Below are positions 25,650 to 33,866 of a stretch of 64,000 nucleotides of DNA, piece after piece. The stretch is from Deltaproteobacteria bacterium (GTDB taxonomy: Bacteria > Desulfobacterota > Binatia > Binatales > Binataceae). The number at the start of each line of letters is the position of its first letter. Within the stretch, counting starts at the first letter, position 1. The stretch spans positions 1 to 64,000 of the forward strand of contig PLDK01000035.1 of the NCBI GenBank assembly GCA_003135135.1, in the 5' to 3' direction. The notes below the pieces were generated by a model. It worked only from the letters and a program-made list of their open reading frames with translations, was not told the DNA's origin and did not search any database. The translations under genes and the position numbers were made by a program.

Positions 25650-26525
25650 CTATTCGACGTTCTGGACCTGCTCGCGCATCTTTTCGGCTTCCGCCTTCAC
25701 TTCAACGGTTACCTGGGAAAGTGCCGCGTTCTGCGACTTCGAACCCATCGTATTTACTTCGCGATTGATTTCCTGGAGCAGAAATTCAATCGACTTCCCG
25801 ACCTGTCCCTTGCGCTTGAGGAGTGCCTTGAGGCCGTCGAGATGCGTGCGCAGACGCATGATCTCTTCGCTGATATCGCCGTGCTGCGAGGCCGACGACG
25901 CTTCCTCATAGAGGCGTTTCTCGTTGACCGGCAAGTCCGCCAGGAGTTCGCGAATCCGCTTGTGAAAATTTTCCATGATTTCCGCGCGCGTCTGCTCGGC
26001 CAGCCGTTCAATTTTCGGGATCGCCGCTTCGATATTGCGGACCCGCGCGGCAAAATCGTCGTGCACGCTGCGGCCTTCACGCACCCGCTCGGCATCCAGC
26101 GCTTTCAACGCGCGAACCAAAGCCTTGTGGCCAAGCGTGAATGCCGCGGCCGAGTCATGCTCCTCCTCAACGACGTGAAAAATTTCAGGCCGGTTGAGGA
26201 TCGATCCAATTTCCGGATTGCCGTTGAGATGAAGCTGCTTGCCGAGACGGCGCAGTTCGGCGACGTACAAATTAGCCAGCCGGTCGTTCACCTCGAGCCG
26301 CACCGGCGGCGGTTTCAGCGCAACCGACTTGATAAAAATTTCGACCCGCCCGCGCGCCACGACATTTTGCACGGTTTTGCGAATCTCGGCCTCATGCTCG
26401 CCCCATCCGCGCGGCACCGTCAGCTTGAGTTCGAAAAATCGCTGGTTCAGAGCGCGCACTTCGACAGTCACGCGAGTGCCGTCCTGCTCAGCGATAGCCC
26501 TGCCGAACCCGGTCATGCTTTTCAT
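25650..26525 (-). CDS. yicC: YicC family endoribonuclease
   Basis: YicC/YloC family protein (291 aa), shown in E. coli to be an endoribonuclease acting on certain small RNAs. The N-terminus MKSMTGFGRA is the family hallmark and fixes the start 13 codons into the track ORF. The C-terminal DUF1732 part is present (EILMRLRTHLDG-like EEIMRLRTHLDGLKALL, ending in VEVKAEAEKMREQVQNVE). The order yicC-gmk-spoT-ridA is widely conserved. Confidence 0.95.
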   Translation of the reverse strand: MKSMTGFGRAIAEQDGTRVTVEVRALNQRFFELKLTVPRGWGEHEAEIRKTVQNVVARGRVEIFIKSVALKPPPVRLEVNDRLANLYVAELRRLGKQLHLNGNPEIGSILNRPEIFHVVEEEHDSAAAFTLGHKALVRALKALDAERVREGRSVHDDFAARVRNIEAAIPKIERLAEQTRAEIMENFHKRIRELLADLPVNEKRLYEEASSASQHGDISEEIMRLRTHLDGLKALLKRKGQVGKSIEFLLQEINREVNTMGSKSQNAALSQVTVEVKAEAEKMREQVQNVE

Positions 26526-26530
26526 GTGAC

Positions 26531-27733
26531 TCAGTCCCTTTCCTCCCGCGTTTTTCCCACACACGCGCGATAGAGCGCGAGTGTCCGCGTGGTCATCTTA
26601 GCCATCGAATAATTTTCTACGGCGCGAGCCCGCGCCCCCGCGCTCATCTGCGATCTTAGCGCTGGCCACTGCGCCAGCCGGCCGATCGCCGACGCAATTG
26701 CTTCAGGATTTGCCGGCGGCACGATGATTCCAGTGTACTCACCTTCAACCACTTCGCGCAGGCCGCCAACGTCGCTTGCGACTACTGGAAGCGCGCTCGC
26801 CATGGCTTCCAGAGCAGCCACGCCGAGCCCTTCTTTCAGCGACGGCATCGCGAAGCAATCCGACGCCCACAGAAGTTCGCGCGGGTCGTCGATCCTGCCG
26901 AGCAGCTTGACGCGCTCGGCGCATCCGAGTTTTGCGATTGCGCGTTCGAGGTCTCCGCGAATCGATCCGTGACCCGCGATGAAGCATTTCAGCTTGCCGG
27001 ACGGCGCGGTTGACGCGAGCTGCGCGATCGCCTCGATGAGATAGCGATGGCCCTTGCGCGGCTCGAGTGCGCCAACCGCAGAAATCACGAACTCGCCATA
27101 AGATATTCCGAGCGCGATCCGTGCGCGCACGCGTTCCTCCGCCGTGGGCGGCCGGAATCGGTCGCAAGCCACGCCGCTATGAACAACCGTGACGCGCTCG
27201 CGATCGACGCCCGCGGCCGCGAGCGAATCGGCAACGCCGCCGGAGATCGCGACCACGCCATCGACCGCGCGATTGAACAGGTACGGCGCGAAAACGCGGT
27301 TGGGCCTGTAGTCCATCCGCCGCGTAACGACCAGCGCACGCGCGAAGCCGCGCGCAAACGGCGCCATCGAATGCGCGCGCGAGGTGTGGAAATGAACGAC
27401 GTCATAGCGTTCACGTTTGAGAATCGCGCGCAGCCGGATGCCGGCTGCCAGGTCGATGGCGTTGCGGATGCGCAGCGGATGGCATCTTATGCCTGCGGCG
27501 ACAGCCCGCTCCCAGAGCCGTCCCGCGGGATCGCAAATCAACTCCGCACGATGACCGCCGCCGGCCAGCGCAATCGTCAAGCCATGCACCTGGCTCTCGC
27601 CCCCGGCGAAGCCGAGTTCGGGATCGACGCCGGCGATGCTCAGCGCCGGGGCGTCAGCCGTGTTGCTATTGGGAGGCACTTGGATGGCGTCGTCATGCTG
27701 AACTGTCTGCGTCATATTACAGTTTGATCGCAT
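26531..27733 (-). CDS. glycosyltransferase family 4 protein
   Basis: GT-B fold retaining glycosyltransferase, 400 aa. N-terminal half includes GGESQVHGLTIAL and RYDVVHFHTSRAH. The C-terminal half has SAVGALEPRKGHRYLIEA and MPSLKEGLGVAALEAMA, the E-x7-E motif of GT4. The true start is ATG 27733, overlapping the stop of the GT2 gene (TGATG); the first 170 codons of the track ORF are a shadow. ATG 27715 is an alternative. It belongs to a four-gene chain for LPS core assembly. Donor sugar unknown. Confidence 0.88.
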   Translation of the reverse strand: MRSNCNMTQTVQHDDAIQVPPNSNTADAPALSIAGVDPELGFAGGESQVHGLTIALAGGGHRAELICDPAGRLWERAVAAGIRCHPLRIRNAIDLAAGIRLRAILKRERYDVVHFHTSRAHSMAPFARGFARALVVTRRMDYRPNRVFAPYLFNRAVDGVVAISGGVADSLAAAGVDRERVTVVHSGVACDRFRPPTAEERVRARIALGISYGEFVISAVGALEPRKGHRYLIEAIAQLASTAPSGKLKCFIAGHGSIRGDLERAIAKLGCAERVKLLGRIDDPRELLWASDCFAMPSLKEGLGVAALEAMASALPVVASDVGGLREVVEGEYTGIIVPPANPEAIASAIGRLAQWPALRSQMSAGARARAVENYSMAKMTTRTLALYRACVGKTREERD

Positions 27734-28425
27734 CAATCGAAAAATCTGTAATACAGGATTGCGCACACCGCGGTCAGCGCGTCGCGAAGGCCGATCTTCT
27801 TGCCCTCTTCGTAGGTCCGGCCCGCGTACGACACCGGCACCTCGTAGATTCGCCATCGCGCGCGCGCCGCTTTGGCGGTGATCTCGGGCTCGAAGGTGAA
27901 GCGATTGGCGTTGAGCTTGAGCGTAATCAATTTCGCGCGCACGAAACCCTTCATCCCGGTTTCCATGTCGGTCAGATTGAGATTGCTTAACATGTTGGAG
28001 AGCAGCGTCACCGCGCGGTTCGCCACGTAATGCCAGAAGAACATGACGCGATGCGGCCCGGAGAGAAAGCGCGAGCCGTAAACCATGTCGGCACGGCCGT
28101 CGAGCAGCGGCCCAATCATCGTGGCGTAATCCCTGGGATCGTATTCGAGGTCGGCGTCCTGCACGAAGAGGTAAGGATTTTTCGCGGCGGCGAAGCCGAG
28201 CCGGAGCGCGGCGCCTTTGCCGCGATTGACGGTGTGAAAAAAACATTGAACGCGCGGATGGCTGAACTCGCGCAGATACTTGGTAGTGCCGTCGGTCGAA
28301 GCGTCATCGACGACGATGACCTCGGGATCAAAGCCGCAATCCAGCACGCGCTCGATTACGCGGCCGATCGTCGTGACTTCGTTGTACACCGGAATCACCA
28401 CGGAAATTCTGGTCCGCTCGGCCAT
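27733..28425 (-). CDS. glycosyltransferase family 2, dolichyl/polyprenyl-phosphate sugar synthase-like
   Basis: GT-A fold transferase (230 aa) with ISVVIPVYNEVTTIGRVIERVL at the N-terminus, the DDAST motif, and the DxD-type DADLEYDPRDY. This pattern fits polyprenyl-phosphate mannose or glucose synthases and related LPS transferases. No membrane tail is present. The start at 28425 overlaps the stop of the previous gene (TGATG). Its product could be the donor for the GT87-like protein at 20.3 kb; that link is inference only. Confidence 0.88.
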   Translation of the reverse strand: MAERTRISVVIPVYNEVTTIGRVIERVLDCGFDPEVIVVDDASTDGTTKYLREFSHPRVQCFFHTVNRGKGAALRLGFAAAKNPYLFVQDADLEYDPRDYATMIGPLLDGRADMVYGSRFLSGPHRVMFFWHYVANRAVTLLSNMLSNLNLTDMETGMKGFVRAKLITLKLNANRFTFEPEITAKAARARWRIYEVPVSYAGRTYEEGKKIGLRDALTAVCAILYYRFFD

Positions 28426-29309
28426 CAGCTCCCTCGCACCTCCCGATGCGGCGCCACAGACGCCGATGCGCGGGCTGCCATCGCGGCGGCTTTGCGTTGC
28501 GTCCCGATTCTGGCCGCAAGCATCGCGGCAACGCGGCGGCGTACCGCGCGTCCGCGTCGCGCGGAAAACGCGGCGGCGTAGCCGCACCACACGCGCATCC
28601 GATCCGTATTCGTGACGCCGCCGAGCTCGAGCTGCCCCAGCTGAACGAGATTGCGCATCCGCGGCCGCTCGAAGCGGCTCAGAATCGTGCGCCGGGTGCG
28701 TTCATGATCGATGAAAGCGAATTGCGGCGGCGCGAGTCCGGTGACGAAGATGTTGAACGGCGTCAGGTCGCCGTGGATGTATCCGGCGCGATGCAATCGT
28801 GCGACCTCCGCGCCGAGCGCGCGCAACACGACGCGCCGGGACGCGAGCTTCGCGCGCCTCAAATAGCGCGCAAGATTAGACCCGTCAACGCGCGCGGTTA
28901 CTATGATCTCGCGTCCGCCGCGGCGCTCGGCGCCGAGCAGCAGAATTTCCGGGACTCCCACGCCGTCGGCGCGGAGACTCTCCGATATCGACGCAACGTG
29001 CGCCCCGCGCGTCCGCTTGAACATCCGCCTGATTCGATTCAGGCCGCGGATTGGGTCGAGCACTTTGAAATAGGCGTTCGGACCCCCAACCTGATCGAAA
29101 TGCTCGAACCATGTCTCGGCATGACGCGAGCGGCGGATGCTGTTCGCCAAGGTGCCGTCGATGGCGGCCAATGCGGAAACGATCAGGCTCTCGCGATACT
29201 CCTCTGAAAATCGCGCGGCGGAGCCCGGGATGAAGAAGGTCCATCCTCCGCGCGTCAACGGCGCCCCGTCAAAGCCCGTCATCCGCCAGCTCATCTTGCG
29301 CCAGGTCAT
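28425..29309 (-). CDS. LPS core kinase, WaaP/Kdo kinase-like
   Basis: Protein-kinase-like fold enzyme of 294 aa. The catalytic loop HRAGYIHGDLTPFNIFV and the following FAFIDHERTRR are the family marks. WaaP-type enzymes phosphorylate heptose of the LPS inner core, and the heptosyltransferase gene directly upstream (ATGA overlap) supports a heptose substrate. The start at 29309 is chosen for that overlap; the longer ORF contains a shadow. The C-terminal part is very rich in Ala and Arg. This is the second kinase of this family in the window. Confidence 0.8.
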   Translation of the reverse strand: MTWRKMSWRMTGFDGAPLTRGGWTFFIPGSAARFSEEYRESLIVSALAAIDGTLANSIRRSRHAETWFEHFDQVGGPNAYFKVLDPIRGLNRIRRMFKRTRGAHVASISESLRADGVGVPEILLLGAERRGGREIIVTARVDGSNLARYLRRAKLASRRVVLRALGAEVARLHRAGYIHGDLTPFNIFVTGLAPPQFAFIDHERTRRTILSRFERPRMRNLVQLGQLELGGVTNTDRMRVWCGYAAAFSARRGRAVRRRVAAMLAARIGTQRKAAAMAARASASVAPHREVRGS

Positions 29310-30412
29310 CCGGCCGCTCCACGCATCGCGAGCGCGCGCCTCAAGTTGACAGTGACTTCTTCGGGGGATATTCGCCGCATGCATTCGCGCCCGACGGGGC
29401 ATTGACGAAGATAGCAGGGTTGACACGGGATCGCGCCGCTGATTGCGAGCTCGGCAAAGCCCCATGGTGCGGAACGCTCGGCGGCGGTGGCGCCCCACAG
29501 CGATACAACCGGGCATCCCACGGCGGCCGCGATATGCATCGGGCCGGAGTCGGGTCCGAAGGCGACGGCGCATTCGGGAAAGATCGCGATCAGATCGCGG
29601 ATCGAGGTGCGTCCGGCCAGATTGAGCGCGGGGACGCCGTTGAGATGGCGCATGACTTCGCCGGCGAGGTTGGTTTCGCCGGGGCCGCCGAGCAACACGG
29701 GGAATAGCGCCGGGCTGCCGGCGTCGGGTCGCGCGAGGTTGCGGATTACCGCGGCGGTCGATTCAGGAAAGTAGATGCGGCTTGGCCACGACGAGCCAAG
29801 GATCACCGCCATGATCGGCCGCGGCGCCTCGCGCAGCATCTCGAGCGCGCGGGCTCGTTCCGTGTCCGTCGCGGCGAGTCCGAATTCGATCGGTGATTGC
29901 GCGATTCCGAGCGCGTCGCCGAACGCCTGGTATTGCAGGAGCTTCAGGCGCTTGTTCGGCTGCGGCGCGATCCAATGATTCGAAAAGAGGTGGTTGAACT
30001 CCTTGGTGTTCGGCTTGGCGAAGCCAAAACGAACCGCGGCGCCCGAGATTCGCGACGTGAGACCGCTTTTGAGATGACGCTGAAGGTCTATCGCCAGATC
30101 AAAATGTCCCTTGCGAATTCGCCACAGAAACCCCAGGAACGTCCACGGCGCGTGCGCGCGATCGTACACGATCGCTTCGTCGAGCCATCGATGGTGGTCG
30201 AGTAATCCGCGGGACTTGGGTTCCACGGCCCACGCGATGTGCGCGTCGGGCCACGCATTGCGAATACGCCCGAGCAAAGGAAGCGCGCGAACCACGTCGC
30301 CGATCGCCCCGAGCAGCACTATCAGCACACGACGCGGCGGCGGCGCGATTTGCGTGGCGATGGCTTCAGGGGAGGACATTTTGAGACTGGCCGACGTTGG
30401 CTTGCGCTCCAA
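29306..30412 (-). CDS. glycosyltransferase family 9 heptosyltransferase
   Basis: GT9 enzyme of 368 aa that transfers L,D-heptose from ADP-heptose to the LPS inner core (WaaC/WaaF/WaaQ group). N-terminal VLIVLLGAIGDVVRALPLL and the C-terminal ADP-heptose site AFGPDSGPMHIAAAVGCPVVSLWG are clear. Which heptose it adds cannot be told. It heads the chain hept-kinase-GT2-GT4, all overlapping. MSSPEA at 30379 is an alternative start. Confidence 0.92.
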   Translation of the reverse strand: MERKPTSASLKMSSPEAIATQIAPPPRRVLIVLLGAIGDVVRALPLLGRIRNAWPDAHIAWAVEPKSRGLLDHHRWLDEAIVYDRAHAPWTFLGFLWRIRKGHFDLAIDLQRHLKSGLTSRISGAAVRFGFAKPNTKEFNHLFSNHWIAPQPNKRLKLLQYQAFGDALGIAQSPIEFGLAATDTERARALEMLREAPRPIMAVILGSSWPSRIYFPESTAAVIRNLARPDAGSPALFPVLLGGPGETNLAGEVMRHLNGVPALNLAGRTSIRDLIAIFPECAVAFGPDSGPMHIAAAVGCPVVSLWGATAAERSAPWGFAELAISGAIPCQPCYLRQCPVGRECMRRISPEEVTVNLRRALAMRGAAG

Positions 30413-30529
30413 CGCTCGATGATAACGACGCGGACCGGCGCCGCAAAGGGTGTGTGTTGCTAAGGAAGACGTTGGCGATTGGCGGCGGACAAGAGACGCG
30501 GCGCTGACGATGCAATCGGCGCCGACCCG

Positions 30530-31744
30530 CTAGCGATCGCACTCGCCGCCGATCATGTTGATCATTCCGAACGTCGCGATGATGTCCGGGATCATGCGGC
30601 CTATGAGCATCTTGTTGAGCGCGCCCATCCCGAGAAAGCACGGCGGCCGCACCCGCACGCGATATGGCCGGCCGCTGCCGTCGCTCACGATGTAAAAGCC
30701 CAACTCGCCGTTGGCGGCTTCGACCGCCTGGTAAACCTCTCCGGCGGGCACGTGGATGCCCTCCATGATCAGCTTGAAGTGGTTCATCAGGCCTTCGATC
30801 GAGTTGTACACCTTCTGCTTGTCGGGCAGCACGACCTTGGGATCGGTGATGGTGACGGGACCTTCAGGGATCGCCGCGAGCGCTTGCTCGATGATGCGCT
30901 TGGACTGATACATCTCCTGGAAGCGGACGTTGAAGCGATCGTAATTGTCGCCGCGGTCCCCGGTCGGGATCTCGAACTGCATCCGGTCATACACCAGGTA
31001 CGGATGCGCCTTGCGAACGTCGTAAGCCACGCCGGCGGCGCGCAGCAGCGGACCGCTCAGCCCGTAGGAGATTGCCTCCGGCTGCGACAGCTTCCCGACT
31101 CCCGCCATCCGGTCGATGAATACGCGGTTGCGGCTGAGCATCTTGTCGCAGTCGCTGAGCACCTGATCGAGACGCGCGAACGCAGCTTTGATCCGATCGG
31201 TGAAGTCCGCGGGCAGGTCATGGGTCACGCCGCCCACGCGGCACCATGTCACGGTGACTCGCGCGCCGGTCACAGCCTCGATCAAGTCGTAGAGAAACTC
31301 GCGCGCCTCCACCATGTACATCCCGGCCGTGGAGCCGCCGACCTCGTGCGCCGCCATCCCGAGGCAGGTCAAGTGATCGGCGATGCGCGAAACTTCGCTC
31401 ATGATCATGCGCACGTACTTGCATCGCTCGGTCGTGTCGATGCCGAGCAGGCGCTCGACGGCGAGCGCGAAGCCGACGTTGTTGATGCATGGCGAGGCGT
31501 AATTCAGCCGGTCGGTGTACGGGAAGCATTGCGTCCAGGTCCCCTGCTCGCACATCTTTTCGAATCCGCGATGCAGGAATCCGACCTCGACGTCGCAATC
31601 GACGATCCGCTCGCCGTCGAGCTTGAGATTGAACTTGATGGTGCCGTGGGCGGCGGGATGCGACGGCCCCATCTGCAGTTCCATGATCTCGTCGGAGGGG
31701 TCCGACGGTACGATTTTGTCCTTCCAGCGCGCCGGTAGTGCCAT
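30530..31744 (-). CDS. nuoD: NADH-quinone oxidoreductase subunit D
   Basis: 49-kDa subunit of respiratory complex I (404 aa), forming part of the quinone site with NuoB. It begins with the typical MELQMGPSHPAAHGTIKF region and VGFLHRGFEK. The C-terminal CFLGMGALNKMLIGRMIPDIIATFG and final GECDR are canonical. It is 21 bp after nuoC. No further nuo gene follows; a heptosyltransferase gene is next. Confidence 0.97.
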   Translation of the reverse strand: MALPARWKDKIVPSDPSDEIMELQMGPSHPAAHGTIKFNLKLDGERIVDCDVEVGFLHRGFEKMCEQGTWTQCFPYTDRLNYASPCINNVGFALAVERLLGIDTTERCKYVRMIMSEVSRIADHLTCLGMAAHEVGGSTAGMYMVEAREFLYDLIEAVTGARVTVTWCRVGGVTHDLPADFTDRIKAAFARLDQVLSDCDKMLSRNRVFIDRMAGVGKLSQPEAISYGLSGPLLRAAGVAYDVRKAHPYLVYDRMQFEIPTGDRGDNYDRFNVRFQEMYQSKRIIEQALAAIPEGPVTITDPKVVLPDKQKVYNSIEGLMNHFKLIMEGIHVPAGEVYQAVEAANGELGFYIVSDGSGRPYRVRVRPPCFLGMGALNKMLIGRMIPDIIATFGMINMIGGECDR

Positions 31745-31765
31745 GGCTTGTATCGGGTCGTGTCT

Positions 31766-32266
31766 TCAGCGCGAGGAGCGAATCGGATTCACGACCGGGT
31801 CGATCTCCGGGACGATCGGTTGGCGTTTGTTGTATTGGTAGTCCTTGCGCAGCGGATGACCCTCGAAGGAGTCGTACATCAGGATGCGGCGCAAATCGGG
31901 ATGGCCCTTGAAGACGATTCCGAACATGTCGAAGCATTCGCGCTCGAGCCAGTCGGCGGCGCCCCACACGCCAACGACGCTGTGGACCCATGGATCGTCG
32001 CCGTCCACGCGGATCTTGACGCGGATGCGATGGGCGAGGTTGAGCGAGTTCAGTTGATAGACGACCTCGAAGCGCGGCTTGCGCTCGGGCCAATCGACGG
32101 CGGTCACGTCGGTCAGGAAATTGAAATCGAAGTCAGGCTCGTCGCGCAGGGCGCGGAAAAAATCATACGCGCGTTCGCGATCGATGGTGAAAGTTTCCTC
32201 GTCGCGCGCATTTTGCGCGTCGAGGATTTCCCCGCCAAAGCGTGCTTTTATTTTTTCAATCAGCAT
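31766..32266 (-). CDS. nuoC: NADH-quinone oxidoreductase subunit C
   Basis: 30-kDa peripheral subunit of complex I, 166 aa, separate from NuoD (not fused as in E. coli). The hallmark WLERECFDMFGIVFKGHPDLRRILM is near residues 106-130, and GHPLRKDY is close to the C-terminus. It is 9 bp downstream of nuoA, where nuoB normally lies. Confidence 0.96.
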   Translation of the reverse strand: MLIEKIKARFGGEILDAQNARDEETFTIDRERAYDFFRALRDEPDFDFNFLTDVTAVDWPERKPRFEVVYQLNSLNLAHRIRVKIRVDGDDPWVHSVVGVWGAADWLERECFDMFGIVFKGHPDLRRILMYDSFEGHPLRKDYQYNKRQPIVPEIDPVVNPIRSSR

Positions 32267-32275
32267 CGATCGCCG

Positions 32276-32632
32276 CTAGTCCCAATCGAGCGCGCCGCGC
32301 TCCCAGGCGTAGACCAGGCCGACGCAGAGAATCGCAATGAAGATAAGCGCCTCGACGAAGCCGAACATTCCCAGGTAGCGCAGTTCGACCGCCCACGGAT
32401 ACAGAAAAATCACCTCGACGTCGAAGATCAGAAACAGAATTGCCGTCAGGTAGAAGCGCACCGAGAACCGACCCCACGCCGAACCGCTCGGCGCGTTGCC
32501 GCATTCGAAAGCCTCGCTCTTGACCGCGGCGCCGGCACGTTTGGGACCGATCAGCATGTTGATCGTGCACATGACGCCGACGATCACGCCGGCCACCACC
32601 AGGGTCACAGCCACGGGATACCAGGTTGTCAT
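32276..32632 (-). CDS. nuoA: NADH-quinone oxidoreductase subunit A
   Basis: Small membrane subunit of complex I (118 aa, three transmembrane helices). The conserved loop EAFECGNAPSGSAWGRFSVRFYLTAILFLIFDVE is intact, including the quinone-site-linked Cys. An AAGGAG site is about 23 bp upstream of the ATG, rather far. It is the first gene of nuoA-nuoC-nuoD. Confidence 0.96.
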   Translation of the reverse strand: MTTWYPVAVTLVVAGVIVGVMCTINMLIGPKRAGAAVKSEAFECGNAPSGSAWGRFSVRFYLTAILFLIFDVEVIFLYPWAVELRYLGMFGFVEALIFIAILCVGLVYAWERGALDWD

Positions 32633-32721
32633 TTTCGATCCGCCTACAAGCGCTCCTTATCTCGATATCAATACCTCATGAGCGGGTCTTTTGGAACGAT
32701 CGCCGACTTTTCAGGGAGCCT

Positions 32722-32742
32722 GTTGAAAAAGCAATTTTCAAC
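32722..32742. repeat. 8-bp hairpin between lpxL-like gene and nuoA
   Basis: GTTGAAAA, AGCAA, TTTTCAAC in the 198-bp gap between the acyltransferase stop and the nuoA start. No T-run follows on the minus strand, so it is a weak terminator candidate. The rest of the gap shows no confident promoter. Confidence 0.4.
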
Positions 32743-32830
32743 CGCTGCTCGCTCCCGCTGGTCGCCGGTTGGCGCGGGGACATGGGTAACAGGCGTGCGA
32801 GATAATCTCAGAAAGAGCGATCTTCGCGCG

Positions 32831-33751
32831 CTAGTAGAAGCGGGACTGGCCGGGCGGGCGGGTTTTCCAGCGGCGGTGAATCCAGTTCCAATGATCGGGA
32901 TGCTTGCGGATCATCTGCTCGATCGCGTCGGTGTAGCGCTGCGTGTACTCGCGCACCGCAGCCTCGCGATTGCGAGTCTTCTCGGCGTAAATTGCGGGCA
33001 GAATGGTGATCTTGTGATGAATCGAGTCGCCCTCGCGCACCATGAACGCCGGCAGCACGGGCGCGCCCGTGGCGATCGACAGCCGCGCCATGCCGTCGCT
33101 GGTGCAGGCCGGCATCCCGAAGAAATCGACGAACACGCCCTTGCGCACGTCGAGGTCGAGCGCAAGTGCGATCATCCAGTTCTGCCGCAGCATCCGCATC
33201 ATCTCGCGCCCGCCCGCCTTGCGCGCGATGAGTCTGTTCCCATGGCGGATTCGCTCGGCGCAAACGGCCGCGTCGACCAGCGGATTGCGCAGCGGACGAT
33301 GAACCATGGCGAGGTGGTAGCCGTAGATGGAGTGCGCGATCGGCAGCAGCTCGAAATTTCCGAAATGTCCGGTCAGCACCAGAATGCCGCGGCCGTTGGA
33401 GCGCCGTTCGGCCTCGTCCCAATTCTCCTTGCCATCGTAGGTAACGACCTGCTCGATGTTGGCGCGGCTGAGTTCGGGCAAGTGGGTCCATTCGGCGAGC
33501 ACGCGGCCCCAACTGCGATACATCTTGCGCAGGATTGCCAGGCGCGCCACCGGGGTCATCTCGGGGAAAGCGATCTCGAGGTTCTTGAGCGCGATCGGCC
33601 GGTTGGGGCGATCGAAATTCATCGCCCATCCTCCCAGCCGCGCGCCCGCACGCACCGCCCGTTCTAACGGCATCGCACGCAGCGCCGCGGTGACGGCGGA
33701 TATGCCCGTATATTCGATTCGGGCCTGAAAGGGACCGATTTGCCTGGCCAT
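32831..33751 (-). CDS. lysophospholipid/lipid A acyltransferase, LpxL (HtrB)-like
   Basis: Membrane-associated acyltransferase of the LpxL/LpxM family, 306 aa. The catalytic H-x4-E motif is in LVLTGHFGNFELLPIA (about residues 125-140), and the family segment RKGVFVDFFGMPACTSDGMARLS follows. Such enzymes add secondary acyl chains to Kdo-lipid A. It is apart from the main lpx operon, with its own upstream gap. Confidence 0.9.
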   Translation of the reverse strand: MARQIGPFQARIEYTGISAVTAALRAMPLERAVRAGARLGGWAMNFDRPNRPIALKNLEIAFPEMTPVARLAILRKMYRSWGRVLAEWTHLPELSRANIEQVVTYDGKENWDEAERRSNGRGILVLTGHFGNFELLPIAHSIYGYHLAMVHRPLRNPLVDAAVCAERIRHGNRLIARKAGGREMMRMLRQNWMIALALDLDVRKGVFVDFFGMPACTSDGMARLSIATGAPVLPAFMVREGDSIHHKITILPAIYAEKTRNREAAVREYTQRYTDAIEQMIRKHPDHWNWIHRRWKTRPPGQSRFY

Positions 33752-33775
33752 GTTTAATTGCAGCTTTTAAGCATG

Positions 33776-33796
33776 CGAAACCCCTTGCGGGTTTCG
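33776..33796. repeat. hairpin related to block 4 of the dispersed repeat
   Basis: CGAAACCC, a short loop, GGGTTTCG in the 115 bp between gspD and the acyltransferase gene. The same 8-bp arms form a hairpin at 40597-40617. It may help end the gspD transcript, but no U-run follows. Confidence 0.45.
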
Positions 33797-33866
33797 TGTT
33801 TCACTGATTCCCGCCGGCTAAGACAAAGATGCGGGCTTCGCCCTGTCAGAACAGCTAGCGGGAAAG

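Noticed and set aside
32716-32732. Sequence CCTGTTGAAAAAG, which recalls ends of some IS elements
   Set aside because: No second end, no transposase and no target duplication nearby; better read as a small hairpin.
31748-33667. 639-aa plus-strand ORF across nuoC, nuoA and lpxL-like genes
   Set aside because: Runs through three real minus-strand genes and a non-coding gap; no recognisable domain.
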